A stretch of DNA of 64,000 nt from positions 62,001-126,000 of the forward strand of contig NZ_BMRX01000020.1 in NCBI RefSeq assembly GCF_014648855.1, read 5' to 3'. This DNA comes from Streptomyces parvulus. Its GTDB lineage: Bacteria > Actinomycetota > Actinomycetes > Streptomycetales > Streptomycetaceae. A program made the translations under genes and the position numbers. The notes under the pieces are model-generated. The model was not told where the DNA came from. It made no database searches and saw nothing but the letters and a program-made list of their open reading frames with translations. This document shows, in pieces, positions 40,694 to 49,289 of this stretch; within the stretch, counting starts at the first letter, position 1; every line of letters starts with the position of its first letter.

Positions 40694-41599
40694 ATGGCAC
40701 GTCTCCCAGGTGACCGCCGCCCCGACCCGCGCGCCCGGCTGGGGGAGATGATCTTCTCCCGGGTGGCGGGCCCGGAGGGACCCGGCAACCGTGCCCGCAT
40801 CCACGGCACACCGGGCCCGCGCTGGTTCGGTCCCGAGCGGCCCGTCCGGCGGGTGCACGGGGACGCCTCCATGTTCATCGGCGGCCTGTCCGCCCTGCTG
40901 CTCCAGTCCCTGCACCCGCTGGCGATGGCCGCGGTGGCCGCGCACTCCGGGTTCCGCGGCGACCCCTGGGGCAGGCTCCAGCGGACCAGCACCTTCCTCG
41001 CCGTCACCACCTACGGCACCGCGGACAGCGCGCGGGAGGCCTGCGAGCGGGTGCGGGCCGTGCACGAGAGGGTGCGCGGCGTCACGGCCGAGGGCCGGGA
41101 GTACGCCGCCGCCGACCCCCACCTGCTGTGCTGGGTGCACGTGGCGGAGACCGACAGCTTCCTCCGCGCCCACCAGCGGTACGGCTCCCACCCCCTGGAC
41201 GACGAGGGATGCGACGGCTATGTGGCCGACATGGCGCGCATCGCCACCGCGCTCGGCGTGCCCGACCCGCCCGTCGACCGTGCCGGACTCGCCGAGCGGC
41301 TGGCCGCCTACCGCGGCGAACTGCGCGCGACCGAGGAGGCGCGCGACACCGCCCGCTTCCTGCTGCTCAGGCCGCCCGTCCCGCTGCTCGCCCGGCTGCC
41401 CTACGGTGTGGTCGCCGCCAACGCGGTGTCCCTGCTGCCGCTCTGGGCCTCCCGCGCGCTCGGGCTGCCCCGCCTGCCCCGCGCCGAGGGCGTGTGCGTG
41501 CGGCCGCTCGGCTCGGCCGTGACCGCGGGGATCCGCTGGGCGATGACCCCGCCCCCTCAGCGGAGGGCCGGTGACGCCGCCGGGCGCGGCAGTCCGTAG
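40694..41599 (+). CDS. Oxygenase MpaB family (DUF2236) protein
   Basis: The protein is 301 residues. Family landmarks: FGPERPVRRVHGDASMFIGGLSALLLQSLHPLAMAAVAAHSGFRGDPWGRLQRTSTFLAVTTYGT, then the motif WVHVAETDSFLRAHQRYG and a C-terminal VVAANAVSLLPLWASRALGLP. The conserved His residues fit the haem-type b MpaB/LcpA-related fold. Family members oxidise farnesyl side chains or polyisoprene; the substrate here is unknown. It is convergent with the LLM oxidoreductase, the two 3' ends overlapping by 43 bp. Confidence 0.8.
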   Translation: MARLPGDRRPDPRARLGEMIFSRVAGPEGPGNRARIHGTPGPRWFGPERPVRRVHGDASMFIGGLSALLLQSLHPLAMAAVAAHSGFRGDPWGRLQRTSTFLAVTTYGTADSAREACERVRAVHERVRGVTAEGREYAAADPHLLCWVHVAETDSFLRAHQRYGSHPLDDEGCDGYVADMARIATALGVPDPPVDRAGLAERLAAYRGELRATEEARDTARFLLLRPPVPLLARLPYGVVAANAVSLLPLWASRALGLPRLPRAEGVCVRPLGSAVTAGIRWAMTPPPQRRAGDAAGRGSP

Positions 41600-42882
41600 T
41601 GACCGCGCAGGGTCGTCGCGTCGTACGCGGTGCGGAAGAGTCCGCGCGCCCGCAGGATCGGCACCACCTGGTCGGCGAAGAGGTCGAAGCCGCCGGGCAG
41701 CCACGGCGGCATGACGTTGAACCCGTCGGCGGCTCCGTGCTCGAACCACTCCTGGATCTGGTCGGCGACCTGCTTTGGTGTCCCGGCCACCACCCGGTGC
41801 CCGCGGGCCCCCGCGAGGCGGTGCATGAGGCCGCGCACCGTGGGCTGTTCGCGGTCGATGATGTCCAGCACGAGCCGGAAGCGGCTGCCGTTGCCGCGTT
41901 CTCCCTCGGTCTCGATGAGCCGGCGGGGGACCGGGCCGTCCAGCTGGTCGGCGGTGAGGTCGAGTCCCAGCAGGCGCCGGAGCAGCTGGAGCGAGTACTC
42001 GGGCTGGGTGAGTTCGTCGAACTCCGCGTGCAGCGCCCGTGCCTCCGCCTCGGTCGAGCCGATGAAGGGGCTGATGCCCGGCAGCACGAGGAGCCGGCCG
42101 GGGTCGCGGCCGAGGGCCGCGGCCCGCGCCTTGAGGTCGGCGTAGAAGTCCTGTCCGCCGCGCAGCGTCTGGTGGGCGGTGAACACCGCCTCGGCGTGCG
42201 CGGCAGCGAAGGAGCGCCCGTCCTCGGACGACCCGGCCTGGACGTACACCGGGCGTCCCTGCGGGGAGCGGGGCAGGTTCAGCGGACCGCGCACCCTGAG
42301 GTGGCGGCCCGAGTGGCCGATCTCGTGGATGCGGTCGGTGTCGGCGAAGACCCCGCTCTTCTGGTCGGCGACCAGGGCCTCGTCCTCCCAGCTGTCCCAG
42401 AGCCGTGTCACCACCTCGACGAACTCCCGCGCCCGGTCGTACCGTTCGGCGTGCACCGGATGCTCGTCCAGGCCGAAGTTCCCGGCGGCCTGCGGGGCGC
42501 CGGTGGTGACGATGTTCCAGCCGGCCCGGCCGCGGCTGAGGTGGTCGAGCGAGGCGAACAGTCGGGCCAGGTTGTACGGCTCGGTGTACGTGGTCGAGGC
42601 GGTCGCGATCAGGCCGATGCGCTCGGTGGCGACGGCGACGGCCGACAGCCAGGTGAACGGTTCGAGTCTGAAGCGGCTGGCGTAGCGCACGTTGTCGGCC
42701 AGCGACGGTCCGTCGGCGAAGAAGACGGCGTCGAAGGCGGCCGCCTCGGCCCGCCGGGCGAGGTCCTGGTAGAAGCCGATGTCGAGCAGGCGGTCCGGGT
42801 CGGTGCCGTGGTACCGCCAGGCGGCCTCGTGGTGACCGCCCGGGTAGACGAACAGGTTCAGGTGCAGTGTGCGGGCGCTCAT
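41557..42882 (-). CDS. LLM-class FMN-dependent monooxygenase, NtaA/SnaA/DszA type
   Basis: The protein is 441 residues of the bacterial-luciferase-like fold with landmarks AFDAVFFADGPSLADNVRYASR, TAVERIGLI-type ATERIGLIATASTTYTEPYNLARLFASLDHLSRGRAGWNIVTT, PQAAGNFGL and GRPVYVQAGSSEDGRSFAA. It uses FMNH2 from a separate reductase to oxidise sulfones, sulfonates or aminopolycarboxylates. It is translationally coupled (4-bp overlap) to the ABC ATPase, so it likely desulfonates the imported compound. No FMN reductase is in the window. Confidence 0.9.
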   Translation of the reverse strand: MSARTLHLNLFVYPGGHHEAAWRYHGTDPDRLLDIGFYQDLARRAEAAAFDAVFFADGPSLADNVRYASRFRLEPFTWLSAVAVATERIGLIATASTTYTEPYNLARLFASLDHLSRGRAGWNIVTTGAPQAAGNFGLDEHPVHAERYDRAREFVEVVTRLWDSWEDEALVADQKSGVFADTDRIHEIGHSGRHLRVRGPLNLPRSPQGRPVYVQAGSSEDGRSFAAAHAEAVFTAHQTLRGGQDFYADLKARAAALGRDPGRLLVLPGISPFIGSTEAEARALHAEFDELTQPEYSLQLLRRLLGLDLTADQLDGPVPRRLIETEGERGNGSRFRLVLDIIDREQPTVRGLMHRLAGARGHRVVAGTPKQVADQIQEWFEHGAADGFNVMPPWLPGGFDLFADQVVPILRARGLFRTAYDATTLRGHYGLPRPAASPALR

Positions 42883-43646
42883 GCCGCCTCCTCCTCGGGT
42901 CCGGTGCTCGGGGTGCCGCGCACGCCCAGCCGGTCCAGCAGGCGGGCGCGCAGGGCCGTGTACTCGGCGCCCGCGTGGTCGCGCGGGGCGGGCAGCCGTA
43001 CGGGCAGGTCCGCCGCGATCCGCCCCCGGTCCAGCACCAGCACCCGGTCCGCCAGGGCGATGGCCTCGTCGACGTCGTGCGTGACGAGCAGTACGGCGGG
43101 CCGGTGCCGCTCGCACAGCCGCCGCAGCAGGGCGTGCATCCGGATCCGGGTCAGCGCGTCCAGGGCGCCGAACGGCTCGTCCGCCAGCAGCAGCCGGGGC
43201 TCGCGCACGAGTGACCGCGCGAGCGAGACGCGCTGCTGCTCGCCGCCGGACAGCTCCACGGGCCAGGCGCGTTCGCGGCCGGCCAGGCCCACTTCGGCGA
43301 GCGCGGCCCGGCCCCGCTCCTCGGCGAGGGGGCCGGTGAGGCCCAGGACGACATTGCCGAGCAGCCGCTTCCAGGGCAGCAGCCGCGCGTCCTGGAAGAC
43401 GACGGACACGTCGTCGGGGGCCGCCAGGCCGCCGCCGCCCGCCACCTCGTGGTCCAGCCCCGCAAGCGCCCGCAGCAGGGTGCTCTTGCCGGAGCCGCTG
43501 CGCCCGAGCAGCGCCACGAACTCGCCGGGCGCGATGGACAGGTCGAGTCCGTCCAGCACCCTGCGGTCGCCGAAGGAACGGACCAGGTTCTCGATGCGGA
43601 CCGTAGCGCGGTCCTCCTCCGTCAGCCCGCGAGCGTCCGCCGCCAC
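42879..43646 (-). CDS. ssuB: ABC transporter ATPase, SsuB/TauB type
   Basis: The protein is 255 residues from a GTG at 43646, which has GGAGGG at the right spacing; it overlaps the permease end by 25 bp, and no ATG is available. Walker A is GRSGSGKST, followed by Q-loop FQDARLLPW, signature LSGGEQQR, Walker B LLLADEP and switch VTHDVDEA. The QDARLLPW form is typical of nitrate/sulfonate/taurine importers. It works with the adjacent permease and binding protein. Confidence 0.9.
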   Translation of the reverse strand: MAADARGLTEEDRATVRIENLVRSFGDRRVLDGLDLSIAPGEFVALLGRSGSGKSTLLRALAGLDHEVAGGGGLAAPDDVSVVFQDARLLPWKRLLGNVVLGLTGPLAEERGRAALAEVGLAGRERAWPVELSGGEQQRVSLARSLVREPRLLLADEPFGALDALTRIRMHALLRRLCERHRPAVLLVTHDVDEAIALADRVLVLDRGRIAADLPVRLPAPRDHAGAEYTALRARLLDRLGVRGTPSTGPEEEAA

Positions 43647-44482
43647 GACAGGGCCCTCCTCTCCACCAGGCGTACCAGGGCGTCGGAGGCCAGTCCGAGC
43701 AGTCCGTAGACGACGAGACCGACGATGATGACGTCGGTCTGCCCGTACGTGCGGGCCAGTTCCATCATGTAGCCGATGCCGCTGGTGGCGTTGACCTGCT
43801 CCACCACGACGAGTGCCAGCCAGGCCCCGGTCACCGCGAAGCGCATCCCGAGCAGGAAGCCCGGCAGGGCGCCCGGCAGGACGACGTGCCGGACGAAGCC
43901 GAGCCGGCCGAGGCGCACCGTCTCGGCGAGTTCGGCGTAGCGGCTGTCGATGGCGCGCAGTCCGTTGTGCGTGTGGATGTAGACCGGTACGAAGACACCG
44001 AGCGCGATCGTGATCACCTTCATCGTCTCGCCGATGCCGAACCAGAGGATCAGCAGCGGGATCAGCGCCAGCGAGGGGATCGACCGCTTGATCTGCACGG
44101 GCCCGTCGATCACGGCCTCGCCGAGCCGGCTGAGACCGGAGACGAGGGCGAGCAGCAGGCCGGCCGCCACACCGAACAGCAGGCCTAGAAGGGCGCGTTG
44201 GGCGGAGGTGGCCAGATGCGACGGGAGCTTGCCGTTGTCGACGAGGTCGCGCGCGGTGCTCGCGATGGTCCAGGGCGCGGGCAGGCTGCGCACGTCGAAG
44301 ACGCCCAGCCCCGAGCCCGCCGCCCAGAGCGCGAGCAGCAGCACCGGCCCGATCGCCCAGCCGTACCGCACGGGTTTGCCGGGGCCGAGGCGCCGGCGGC
44401 GCGGGGCGCGCAGGGGCGCGGGGCCCGGCGGTGGTGCCTGCGCGGCCGGGAGAGCCCGCCCGTCGAAGGTCGTGGTGCTCAT
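43622..44482 (-). CDS. ssuC: ABC transporter permease, SsuC/TauC type
   Basis: The protein is 286 residues with six membrane helices and the EAA loop ELAETVRLGRLGFVRHVVLPGALPGFLLGMRFAVTGAWLALVVVEQV, typical of sulfonate/nitrate permeases. Its ATG overlaps the binding-protein stop by 4 bp. The order binding protein, permease, ATPase, monooxygenase is that of organosulfur uptake operons. Confidence 0.92.
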   Translation of the reverse strand: MSTTTFDGRALPAAQAPPPGPAPLRAPRRRRLGPGKPVRYGWAIGPVLLLALWAAGSGLGVFDVRSLPAPWTIASTARDLVDNGKLPSHLATSAQRALLGLLFGVAAGLLLALVSGLSRLGEAVIDGPVQIKRSIPSLALIPLLILWFGIGETMKVITIALGVFVPVYIHTHNGLRAIDSRYAELAETVRLGRLGFVRHVVLPGALPGFLLGMRFAVTGAWLALVVVEQVNATSGIGYMMELARTYGQTDVIIVGLVVYGLLGLASDALVRLVERRALSWRRTLAG

Positions 44483-45552
44483 GACGACGTCCCTTCACCG
44501 GCGACGGCCTCGGCGGCCACCGGCTCGTAGCGGCGGTCGAAGAGGATGTCCGCGTCGAAGCGTTCGCGGTCCTGCTCCTTCGCCAGCAGGTCGATGGTCT
44601 GCTGCTGCCGGTGGATGGCGTCCGTCCAGTCGGCCGGGAGGTCGGGGTGGCCGGCGCGCCGGACCAGGTACTCGCCGTCCTCGCGGCTGAGCCCCTGGTC
44701 CTTCATGTAGTAGCCCGCGACCCATTCCTCGGGATGCCCGTCGATCCAGAGCTGCGCGCGGGCCCAGAACTTCACGAGTTCCCGCAGGGCCGCCGACTTG
44801 TGCGCGTCGGCGACGGACTCGGTCAGCGCCCACAGGTGCGTCGGGTCGTCCCGTAGCCCGTGCCGGATCGTCGAGCCGCCCTCCTTGCCGTAGTTGGCCA
44901 GGTAGCGCTTGACGTTGACGTCCGCGATCGGGGCCGCGTCGACCTGGCGGTTGCCGAGGGCTGTGGGGTAGACGTCGCCGGTGCTGGCGAGTTCCACGAG
45001 TTCGACGTCGTCCCGGGTGAGACCGGCCTTGTGCAGGATGCGCAGCACCAGCGCGCCCTGGGCCTGCCCCGGGCTGTAGGCGATCCGCTTGCCCCGCAGG
45101 TCGGCCAGGGTCTTGATGCCGGACCCCGGCGCCGTGCCCAGCTCGTAGATCGGGTTCTCGTAGGGATCCGCGCGGAACTCGACGGCCACGAGCTTCGTGT
45201 CGAGACCCGTCCAGTGGGCGTTGATCGACGGGATCTCGGCGGCCGAGCAGACGTCGAGGGCGTCGGCCCGGAACGCCTCCGAGCACTGCGGGCCGCCGCT
45301 GATGTTGGCCCACTTCACCTTGAACGGCAGCTCGTCGATCCGTCCGGACAGCTCCAGGGCGACCTTGAGGTCGGGCGCGCCGACGGTGAGCGTGGTGTCG
45401 CGGTCGACCGACGCCGGGATCCTCTCGTCCGAGACGTCCCGGCCGTCGGCGGACTGCGCCGGTGCCACACAGCCGGCGAGGGTCAGGGAGAGGGCCAGGG
45501 CGGCCAGGGCGGGGGCGTGCCGGAATCCGGGCAGGGGTGTGCGAGAGGTCAT
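44479..45552 (-). CDS. ABC transporter substrate-binding lipoprotein, sulfonate-type
   Basis: The protein is 357 residues from the ATG at 45552; a GTG four codons upstream is possible. The lipobox L-A-G-C gives Cys28. The binding core contains KVALELSGRIDELPFKVKWANISGGPQCSEAFRADALDVCSAAEIPSINAHWTG and TLADLRGKRIAYSPGQAQGALVLRILHKAG, as in SsuA/TauA/NrtA-like proteins. A 24-residue leader peptide lies upstream. The likely ligand is an aliphatic sulfonate or similar sulfur compound. Confidence 0.87.
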   Translation of the reverse strand: MTSRTPLPGFRHAPALAALALSLTLAGCVAPAQSADGRDVSDERIPASVDRDTTLTVGAPDLKVALELSGRIDELPFKVKWANISGGPQCSEAFRADALDVCSAAEIPSINAHWTGLDTKLVAVEFRADPYENPIYELGTAPGSGIKTLADLRGKRIAYSPGQAQGALVLRILHKAGLTRDDVELVELASTGDVYPTALGNRQVDAAPIADVNVKRYLANYGKEGGSTIRHGLRDDPTHLWALTESVADAHKSAALRELVKFWARAQLWIDGHPEEWVAGYYMKDQGLSREDGEYLVRRAGHPDLPADWTDAIHRQQQTIDLLAKEQDRERFDADILFDRRYEPVAAEAVAGEGTSS

Positions 45553-45599
45553 CACGGCCTTCACGGGGAGCGGGAAAAGAGGGGCAGCGGGCGGTGGGG

Positions 45600-45674
45600 T
45601 CAGCTACACACCGCGGTGGCGACGCGCATCAGATCGATGGCGCGCCGCTTCTTGAACTGCCGGGATTTCCGCAT
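45600..45674 (-). CDS. 24-residue putative leader peptide of the organosulfur operon
   Basis: An ATG at 45674 opens a 24-codon reading frame ending TGA at 45600, 48 bp before the binding-protein gene. The peptide is basic (KSRQFKKRR), then reads AIDLMRVATAVCS with a penultimate Cys. Short peptides of this shape, basic followed by IDL-x-RV-x-x-A-x-C, precede sulfur-assimilation operons in Streptomyces and are annotated as putative leader peptides. Ribosome stalling at the terminal Cys codon could sense cysteine supply. I see no clear terminator/antiterminator pair between it and the gene. Confidence 0.75.
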   Translation of the reverse strand: MRKSRQFKKRRAIDLMRVATAVCS

Positions 45675-45760
45675 GCCGTGGACGCTAGCCAGGGGCCGAA
45701 ACGCCGGTCAAGGCCGCTGTCGGGCTCCGCCCGGACTGCAACGACGCCTTCGCGGGCGTG

Positions 45761-46600
45761 TCATGTTCCGGAAACGCGGCGCCCCGAGTAGGCGGTCCAG
45801 CGGCCCTCGCGCCTCGCCACCGTGATGTCGCGGCCGAAGCAGGCGGTCAGGTGCGCGCCGGTCAGCACCTCCTCGACCGGGCCCGCGGCCAGGGTCCTGC
45901 CCTCGCGCAGCAGCAGGGCGTGCCCGACGGCCGGGGACAGCTCCTCCAGATGGTGGGTGACCGTCACGGTGGCCAGCCGCGGGCGCCCCTCGGCGAGGTG
46001 GTGCATGGCCTCGACCAGGTCCTCGCGGGAGGGCAGGTCGAGCGCGTTGAACGGCTCGTCGAGGAGGAGCAGCGCCGGATCCGCCATCAGTGCCCGGGCG
46101 ATGAGGACGCGGGCCCGCTGCCCTCCGGAGCACACGCCGTACGGCCGGTCCGCCAGCTCCTTGACGCCCAGCTCGGTCAGGAGGCCGCGGGCACGCTCCC
46201 GCACCTCGTCGTCGTACGTCCGCCACAGGGGCTGCACGGTGCCGCTGTGGCCGGTGAGCACGACCGCGTGGGCGGAGAGGTCCTGCGGGACCCGCTGGGC
46301 GGCGTTGACATGGCCGATGCGGGCCCGCAGCTCGCGCACGTCCACCCGGCCGAGCCGGCTGCCGAGGACCTCGACGGTGCCGGAGGTGGGGTGCATGAGC
46401 GCGCCGAGCAGCCGCAGCAGGGTGGTCTTGCCGGCGCCGTTGGCCCCGAGCAGGGCCCAGTGCTCGCCCGGCCGGACGGTCCAGTCGATCCCGTCGAGGA
46501 TCAGCTGGTCGGTGGTGAGGCGCCGCACGTGCACGTCCCGCAGGCGGAGCACGGCCGCCTCCCGCCCGTCCACCTGGGATTCCGTCGTCCGCCCGGTCAT
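45761..46600 (-). CDS. Stand-alone ABC transporter ATP-binding protein
   Basis: The protein is 279 residues from the ATG at 46600, which has AAGGAGG in place. Motifs: Walker A GANGAGKTT, signature CSGGQRARVLIARAL, Walker B LLLLDEPFNALD, switch VTVTHHLEEL. The signature Cys replacing the usual Leu and the wide spacing recall iron(III)/molybdate-type or YbbL/ModF-like ATPases. No permease gene flanks it, so it may serve a transporter elsewhere or act in a non-transport role. It is not co-oriented within 80 bp of the organosulfur operon in a way that suggests linkage. Confidence 0.85.
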   Translation of the reverse strand: MTGRTTESQVDGREAAVLRLRDVHVRRLTTDQLILDGIDWTVRPGEHWALLGANGAGKTTLLRLLGALMHPTSGTVEVLGSRLGRVDVRELRARIGHVNAAQRVPQDLSAHAVVLTGHSGTVQPLWRTYDDEVRERARGLLTELGVKELADRPYGVCSGGQRARVLIARALMADPALLLLDEPFNALDLPSREDLVEAMHHLAEGRPRLATVTVTHHLEELSPAVGHALLLREGRTLAAGPVEEVLTGAHLTACFGRDITVARREGRWTAYSGRRVSGT

Positions 46601-46800
46601 GCCGTGCCTCCTTCGCGCGGGGCGTGTGCCGTACCGGACGACAGTAGATGTACGCGCCACGCGCCTGCCGGGGCGTCCGGTTCCTGGACGTCGGGCAGTG
46701 GCAGGGGGGACCCGCGTCCGTGGCCGCCGCGGGTTCCGGAAGCCCGGGGAGCCGCGCTCGTCGCGGGCGCACCGAAGGCGCGACGAGCGCGGCGGCCGGC

Positions 46801-46826
46801 GCCCGCCCCGCCGTGGCGGGGCAGGC
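46801..46826 (-). terminator. Hairpin downstream of the S1 protease
   Basis: GCCCCGCC (46805-46812) and GGCGGGGC (46815-46822) plus flanking pairs form a tight GC stem 40 bp past the protease stop. The remaining sequence between 46601 and 46861 shows no other gene. Confidence 0.5.
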
Positions 46827-46861
46827 GGGTCCGGGCGGTTCCCGGGGCAGGAGGGGAAGGG

Positions 46862-47590
46862 TCAGACGCCTGCCACCGACTGGATCCACGACCGGTAGGC
46901 GGTCACGTTCGTGTAGGCCGTGGTGGACTGCCGGTCACTGGTCGAGGCGACGCCGACCTGGACGCCGCCGGCCATCATCGGTCCGCCGGAGTCGCCGCCC
47001 GCCGTGATGCCGTCGCCGGGACGGGCGCATATCGCCTGGCCGTAGTAGGCGTCGTAACACCCGTTGGTGACGGTCAGGTTGGCGACCTTGAGGTACTGGG
47101 ACTGGCAGTTGATCTCCGAGCCGCAGCGTGAGGTGGCGCCCCAGCCGTAGACCTGCACGGTCTGGCCCACCCGTACGGTGCCCGGCTGGCCGAGCCGCGC
47201 GTAGGACCCGGGGACGGAGCGGTCGAGCCGGACCAGCGCGAGGTCCGCGGAGGGGTGGGTGACGGTCTGCGCGCCGTTCGCCACGGTGCCGCCCGATCCC
47301 TGGTCGAGGCTGCCGATGCGGAAGGACAGCGCGCCGCCGCCGACGCAGTGCTTGGCCGTGAGGATCCAGGTGGCGGAGACGATGGTCGAGCTGCACGTCT
47401 GGGTGCCGCCGGAGAACAGCCGGGCCGCCCAGGGTGCGTTCTGCGCGTAGCCGCCGCCGATGATCGGCCGGGGGCCGCCGTCGCCGGGCCGGGGCTCGGC
47501 CGCCGAGGCGTGCGGAGCGAGCGCCAGGACGGACAGCAGGACGGCCGTAAGGGCGGCGATCAGGGTGGGGACGGGTCTGGAGGTTCGCAA
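46862..47590 (-). CDS. Secreted S1 family serine protease
   Basis: The protein is 242 residues. The only usable start is TTG at 47590 (GAGGAG just upstream), giving a signal peptide (RPVPTLIAALTAVLLSVLALAPHASA). The mature enzyme begins IIGG; the triad is His in TAKHCVG, Asp in SADLALVRL and Ser in AGGDSGGP. The pocket position before GGDSGGP lacks the trypsin Asp189, reading I-T-A-G-G-D-S, so the specificity is not trypsin-like. Four Cys residues can form the two usual disulfides. Confidence 0.9.
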   Translation of the reverse strand: MRTSRPVPTLIAALTAVLLSVLALAPHASAAEPRPGDGGPRPIIGGGYAQNAPWAARLFSGGTQTCSSTIVSATWILTAKHCVGGGALSFRIGSLDQGSGGTVANGAQTVTHPSADLALVRLDRSVPGSYARLGQPGTVRVGQTVQVYGWGATSRCGSEINCQSQYLKVANLTVTNGCYDAYYGQAICARPGDGITAGGDSGGPMMAGGVQVGVASTSDRQSTTAYTNVTAYRSWIQSVAGV

Positions 47591-47748
47591 GGCTCCTCGA
47601 TTCCAAGGGCACGCGCCGCGGGGCGTGTGGACGTGTGGGGGCGCCCAGCATCCCGGGCCTGGCCGGGGAGGTGGCACTCCCGTCTTTCCATAGCGCGGCG
47701 TTATGCCTGGCGCGGCCCGGCCGGTGCGGCGCCGGCCGGGCCGGTGAC

Positions 47749-49146
47749 TCAGGCGCCCCGGCGGGGCGGTGCGCCCGTCCTGGGACGGACGGTCATCAGC
47801 AGGGTCCGCGGCCGGACCGTCGCGGCGGCCACCGGGCGCACCGTCCGCCCGGCGGGAAGCTCCAGACGCACCCGCCGGACGATGGTGGCGACGGCGGTGA
47901 GGAGTTCGGTGAGCGCGAAACGGTCGCCGATGCACTTGTGCTTGCCTGCGCCGAAGGGCAGGAAGGCCCCGCTGGGCCGCGGGCGGGAGTCGTCCAGCCA
48001 CCGGTCGGGGTCGAAGGCCAGCGGATCGGGGAAGAGCAGGGGGTCCCGGTGCAGGGCGTGCTGGCAGTAGGCCAGCTCGGTCCCGGCGGGCAGGGTCCAG
48101 GGGCCCAGGCGGGTCTCGGTGACGGTACGACGGGTCACCAGCCAGCCGGTGTGGTGCAGGCGCAGGGTTTCGTCGAGGACCCGTCCCAGGTAGGGCAGCC
48201 GGCCCAGGTCGCCGAAGGTCACGGGCCGGTCGCCGAGGACGTCGCCGAGTTCCGCCAGCACCCGCGACTCGGCCTCCGGGTGGCGGGCGAGTTCGTAGAG
48301 CACCCAGGACAGCACCGAGGCGGTGGTCTCCGTGCCGGCCACGGCCAGGGTCAGGATCTCGGAGGAGATCTCGTGCCCGGACAGCGGCCGGCCGGTCTCC
48401 TCGTCGGTGGTGCGCAGCAGCAGCGAGAGCATGTCGCCGGTGTCGTGTCCGGACGCCTGGAGGCGGGTGACCGCCCCTTCGACGGTGGCCCGTACGGCGT
48501 CGCGGGCCGCGGTGAAGCGCCGGTTGGCGGGCAACGGCAGCCGCTCGACCCAGTCGGGCAGCATGACCCGGGCGCCCACCCCGTTCATCACGACCGACAG
48601 GTCCGCGCGCAGCCGGCGGAAGGCGGTGCCGTCGAGGCTGCCGGCGAACACGGTCTTGGCCAGCATGTCCAGACTGAGGCCGACCATCGCCTCGCGGACG
48701 TCGAGGACGGCGCCGGGCGCCCAGCCGTCGACGGCGGCCTCGGCCTCGCCGCGCATCGTGTCCACGTAGCCCGCGATCCGTTCGCGGGCGAAGGCGGGCT
48801 GGAGCTGGCGGCGCCTGCGGACGTGGGTCTGGCCGGCCGCGGTGACCACGGAGTCGCCCAGCAACTGGCCCATCTTCTCGAAGAACCGGCCCTTGTCGAG
48901 GCCGGGTCCGAGGTCGGTGAGCATGGTGCGGACGAGGCCGGGATCCTGGACGACGAGCGTGCGGGTGCCGGGCTGGAGGGTGATCTCGACGAGTGGTCCG
49001 TAGGTGGTGCGCAGGGCGGCGATGAAGCCGAGGTTGTCGCGCAGGAGCTGTACCGCGTGACCCAGGAACGGCAGCGAACCCGCTGCCCTGGGTATGGGGG
49101 GAGGCGCTACGAGCGTCACGAGGGCGTGTCCCTTCGATTCGATCAT
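47749..49146 (-). CDS. Cytochrome P450, canonical, not linked to a conservon
   Basis: The protein is 465 residues from the ATG at 49146 with GGAGG five bases upstream. The signatures are complete: I-helix A-G-T-E-T-T, K-helix D-E-T-L-R-L (ExxR) and haem loop FGAGKHKCIGD. The length and the basic haem loop resemble the CYP102/CYP170/CYP183-like group, which includes terpene and fatty-acid oxidases. No terpene synthase or redox partner is adjacent. The substrate is unknown. Confidence 0.92.
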   Translation of the reverse strand: MIESKGHALVTLVAPPPIPRAAGSLPFLGHAVQLLRDNLGFIAALRTTYGPLVEITLQPGTRTLVVQDPGLVRTMLTDLGPGLDKGRFFEKMGQLLGDSVVTAAGQTHVRRRRQLQPAFARERIAGYVDTMRGEAEAAVDGWAPGAVLDVREAMVGLSLDMLAKTVFAGSLDGTAFRRLRADLSVVMNGVGARVMLPDWVERLPLPANRRFTAARDAVRATVEGAVTRLQASGHDTGDMLSLLLRTTDEETGRPLSGHEISSEILTLAVAGTETTASVLSWVLYELARHPEAESRVLAELGDVLGDRPVTFGDLGRLPYLGRVLDETLRLHHTGWLVTRRTVTETRLGPWTLPAGTELAYCQHALHRDPLLFPDPLAFDPDRWLDDSRPRPSGAFLPFGAGKHKCIGDRFALTELLTAVATIVRRVRLELPAGRTVRPVAAATVRPRTLLMTVRPRTGAPPRRGA

Positions 49147-49289
49147 GGGCGCCTCCATGGCTTCCCAGATCGCCGCGCGGGCCAATCCGCCGTACGCCGT
49201 GGGCCATTTCACGTGGGCGGAAGGGGCCCGCTCCGTGTGCGGAGGAAAGCGGCGGGGCAGATTCCACATTTGGCCGCCGCCGAATCCCC

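Noticed and set aside
43622..43646. Frameshift between the ABC permease and ATPase genes
   Set aside because: The ATPase has no ATG, but a GTG with a good ribosome site inside the permease end explains it as a normal overlap.
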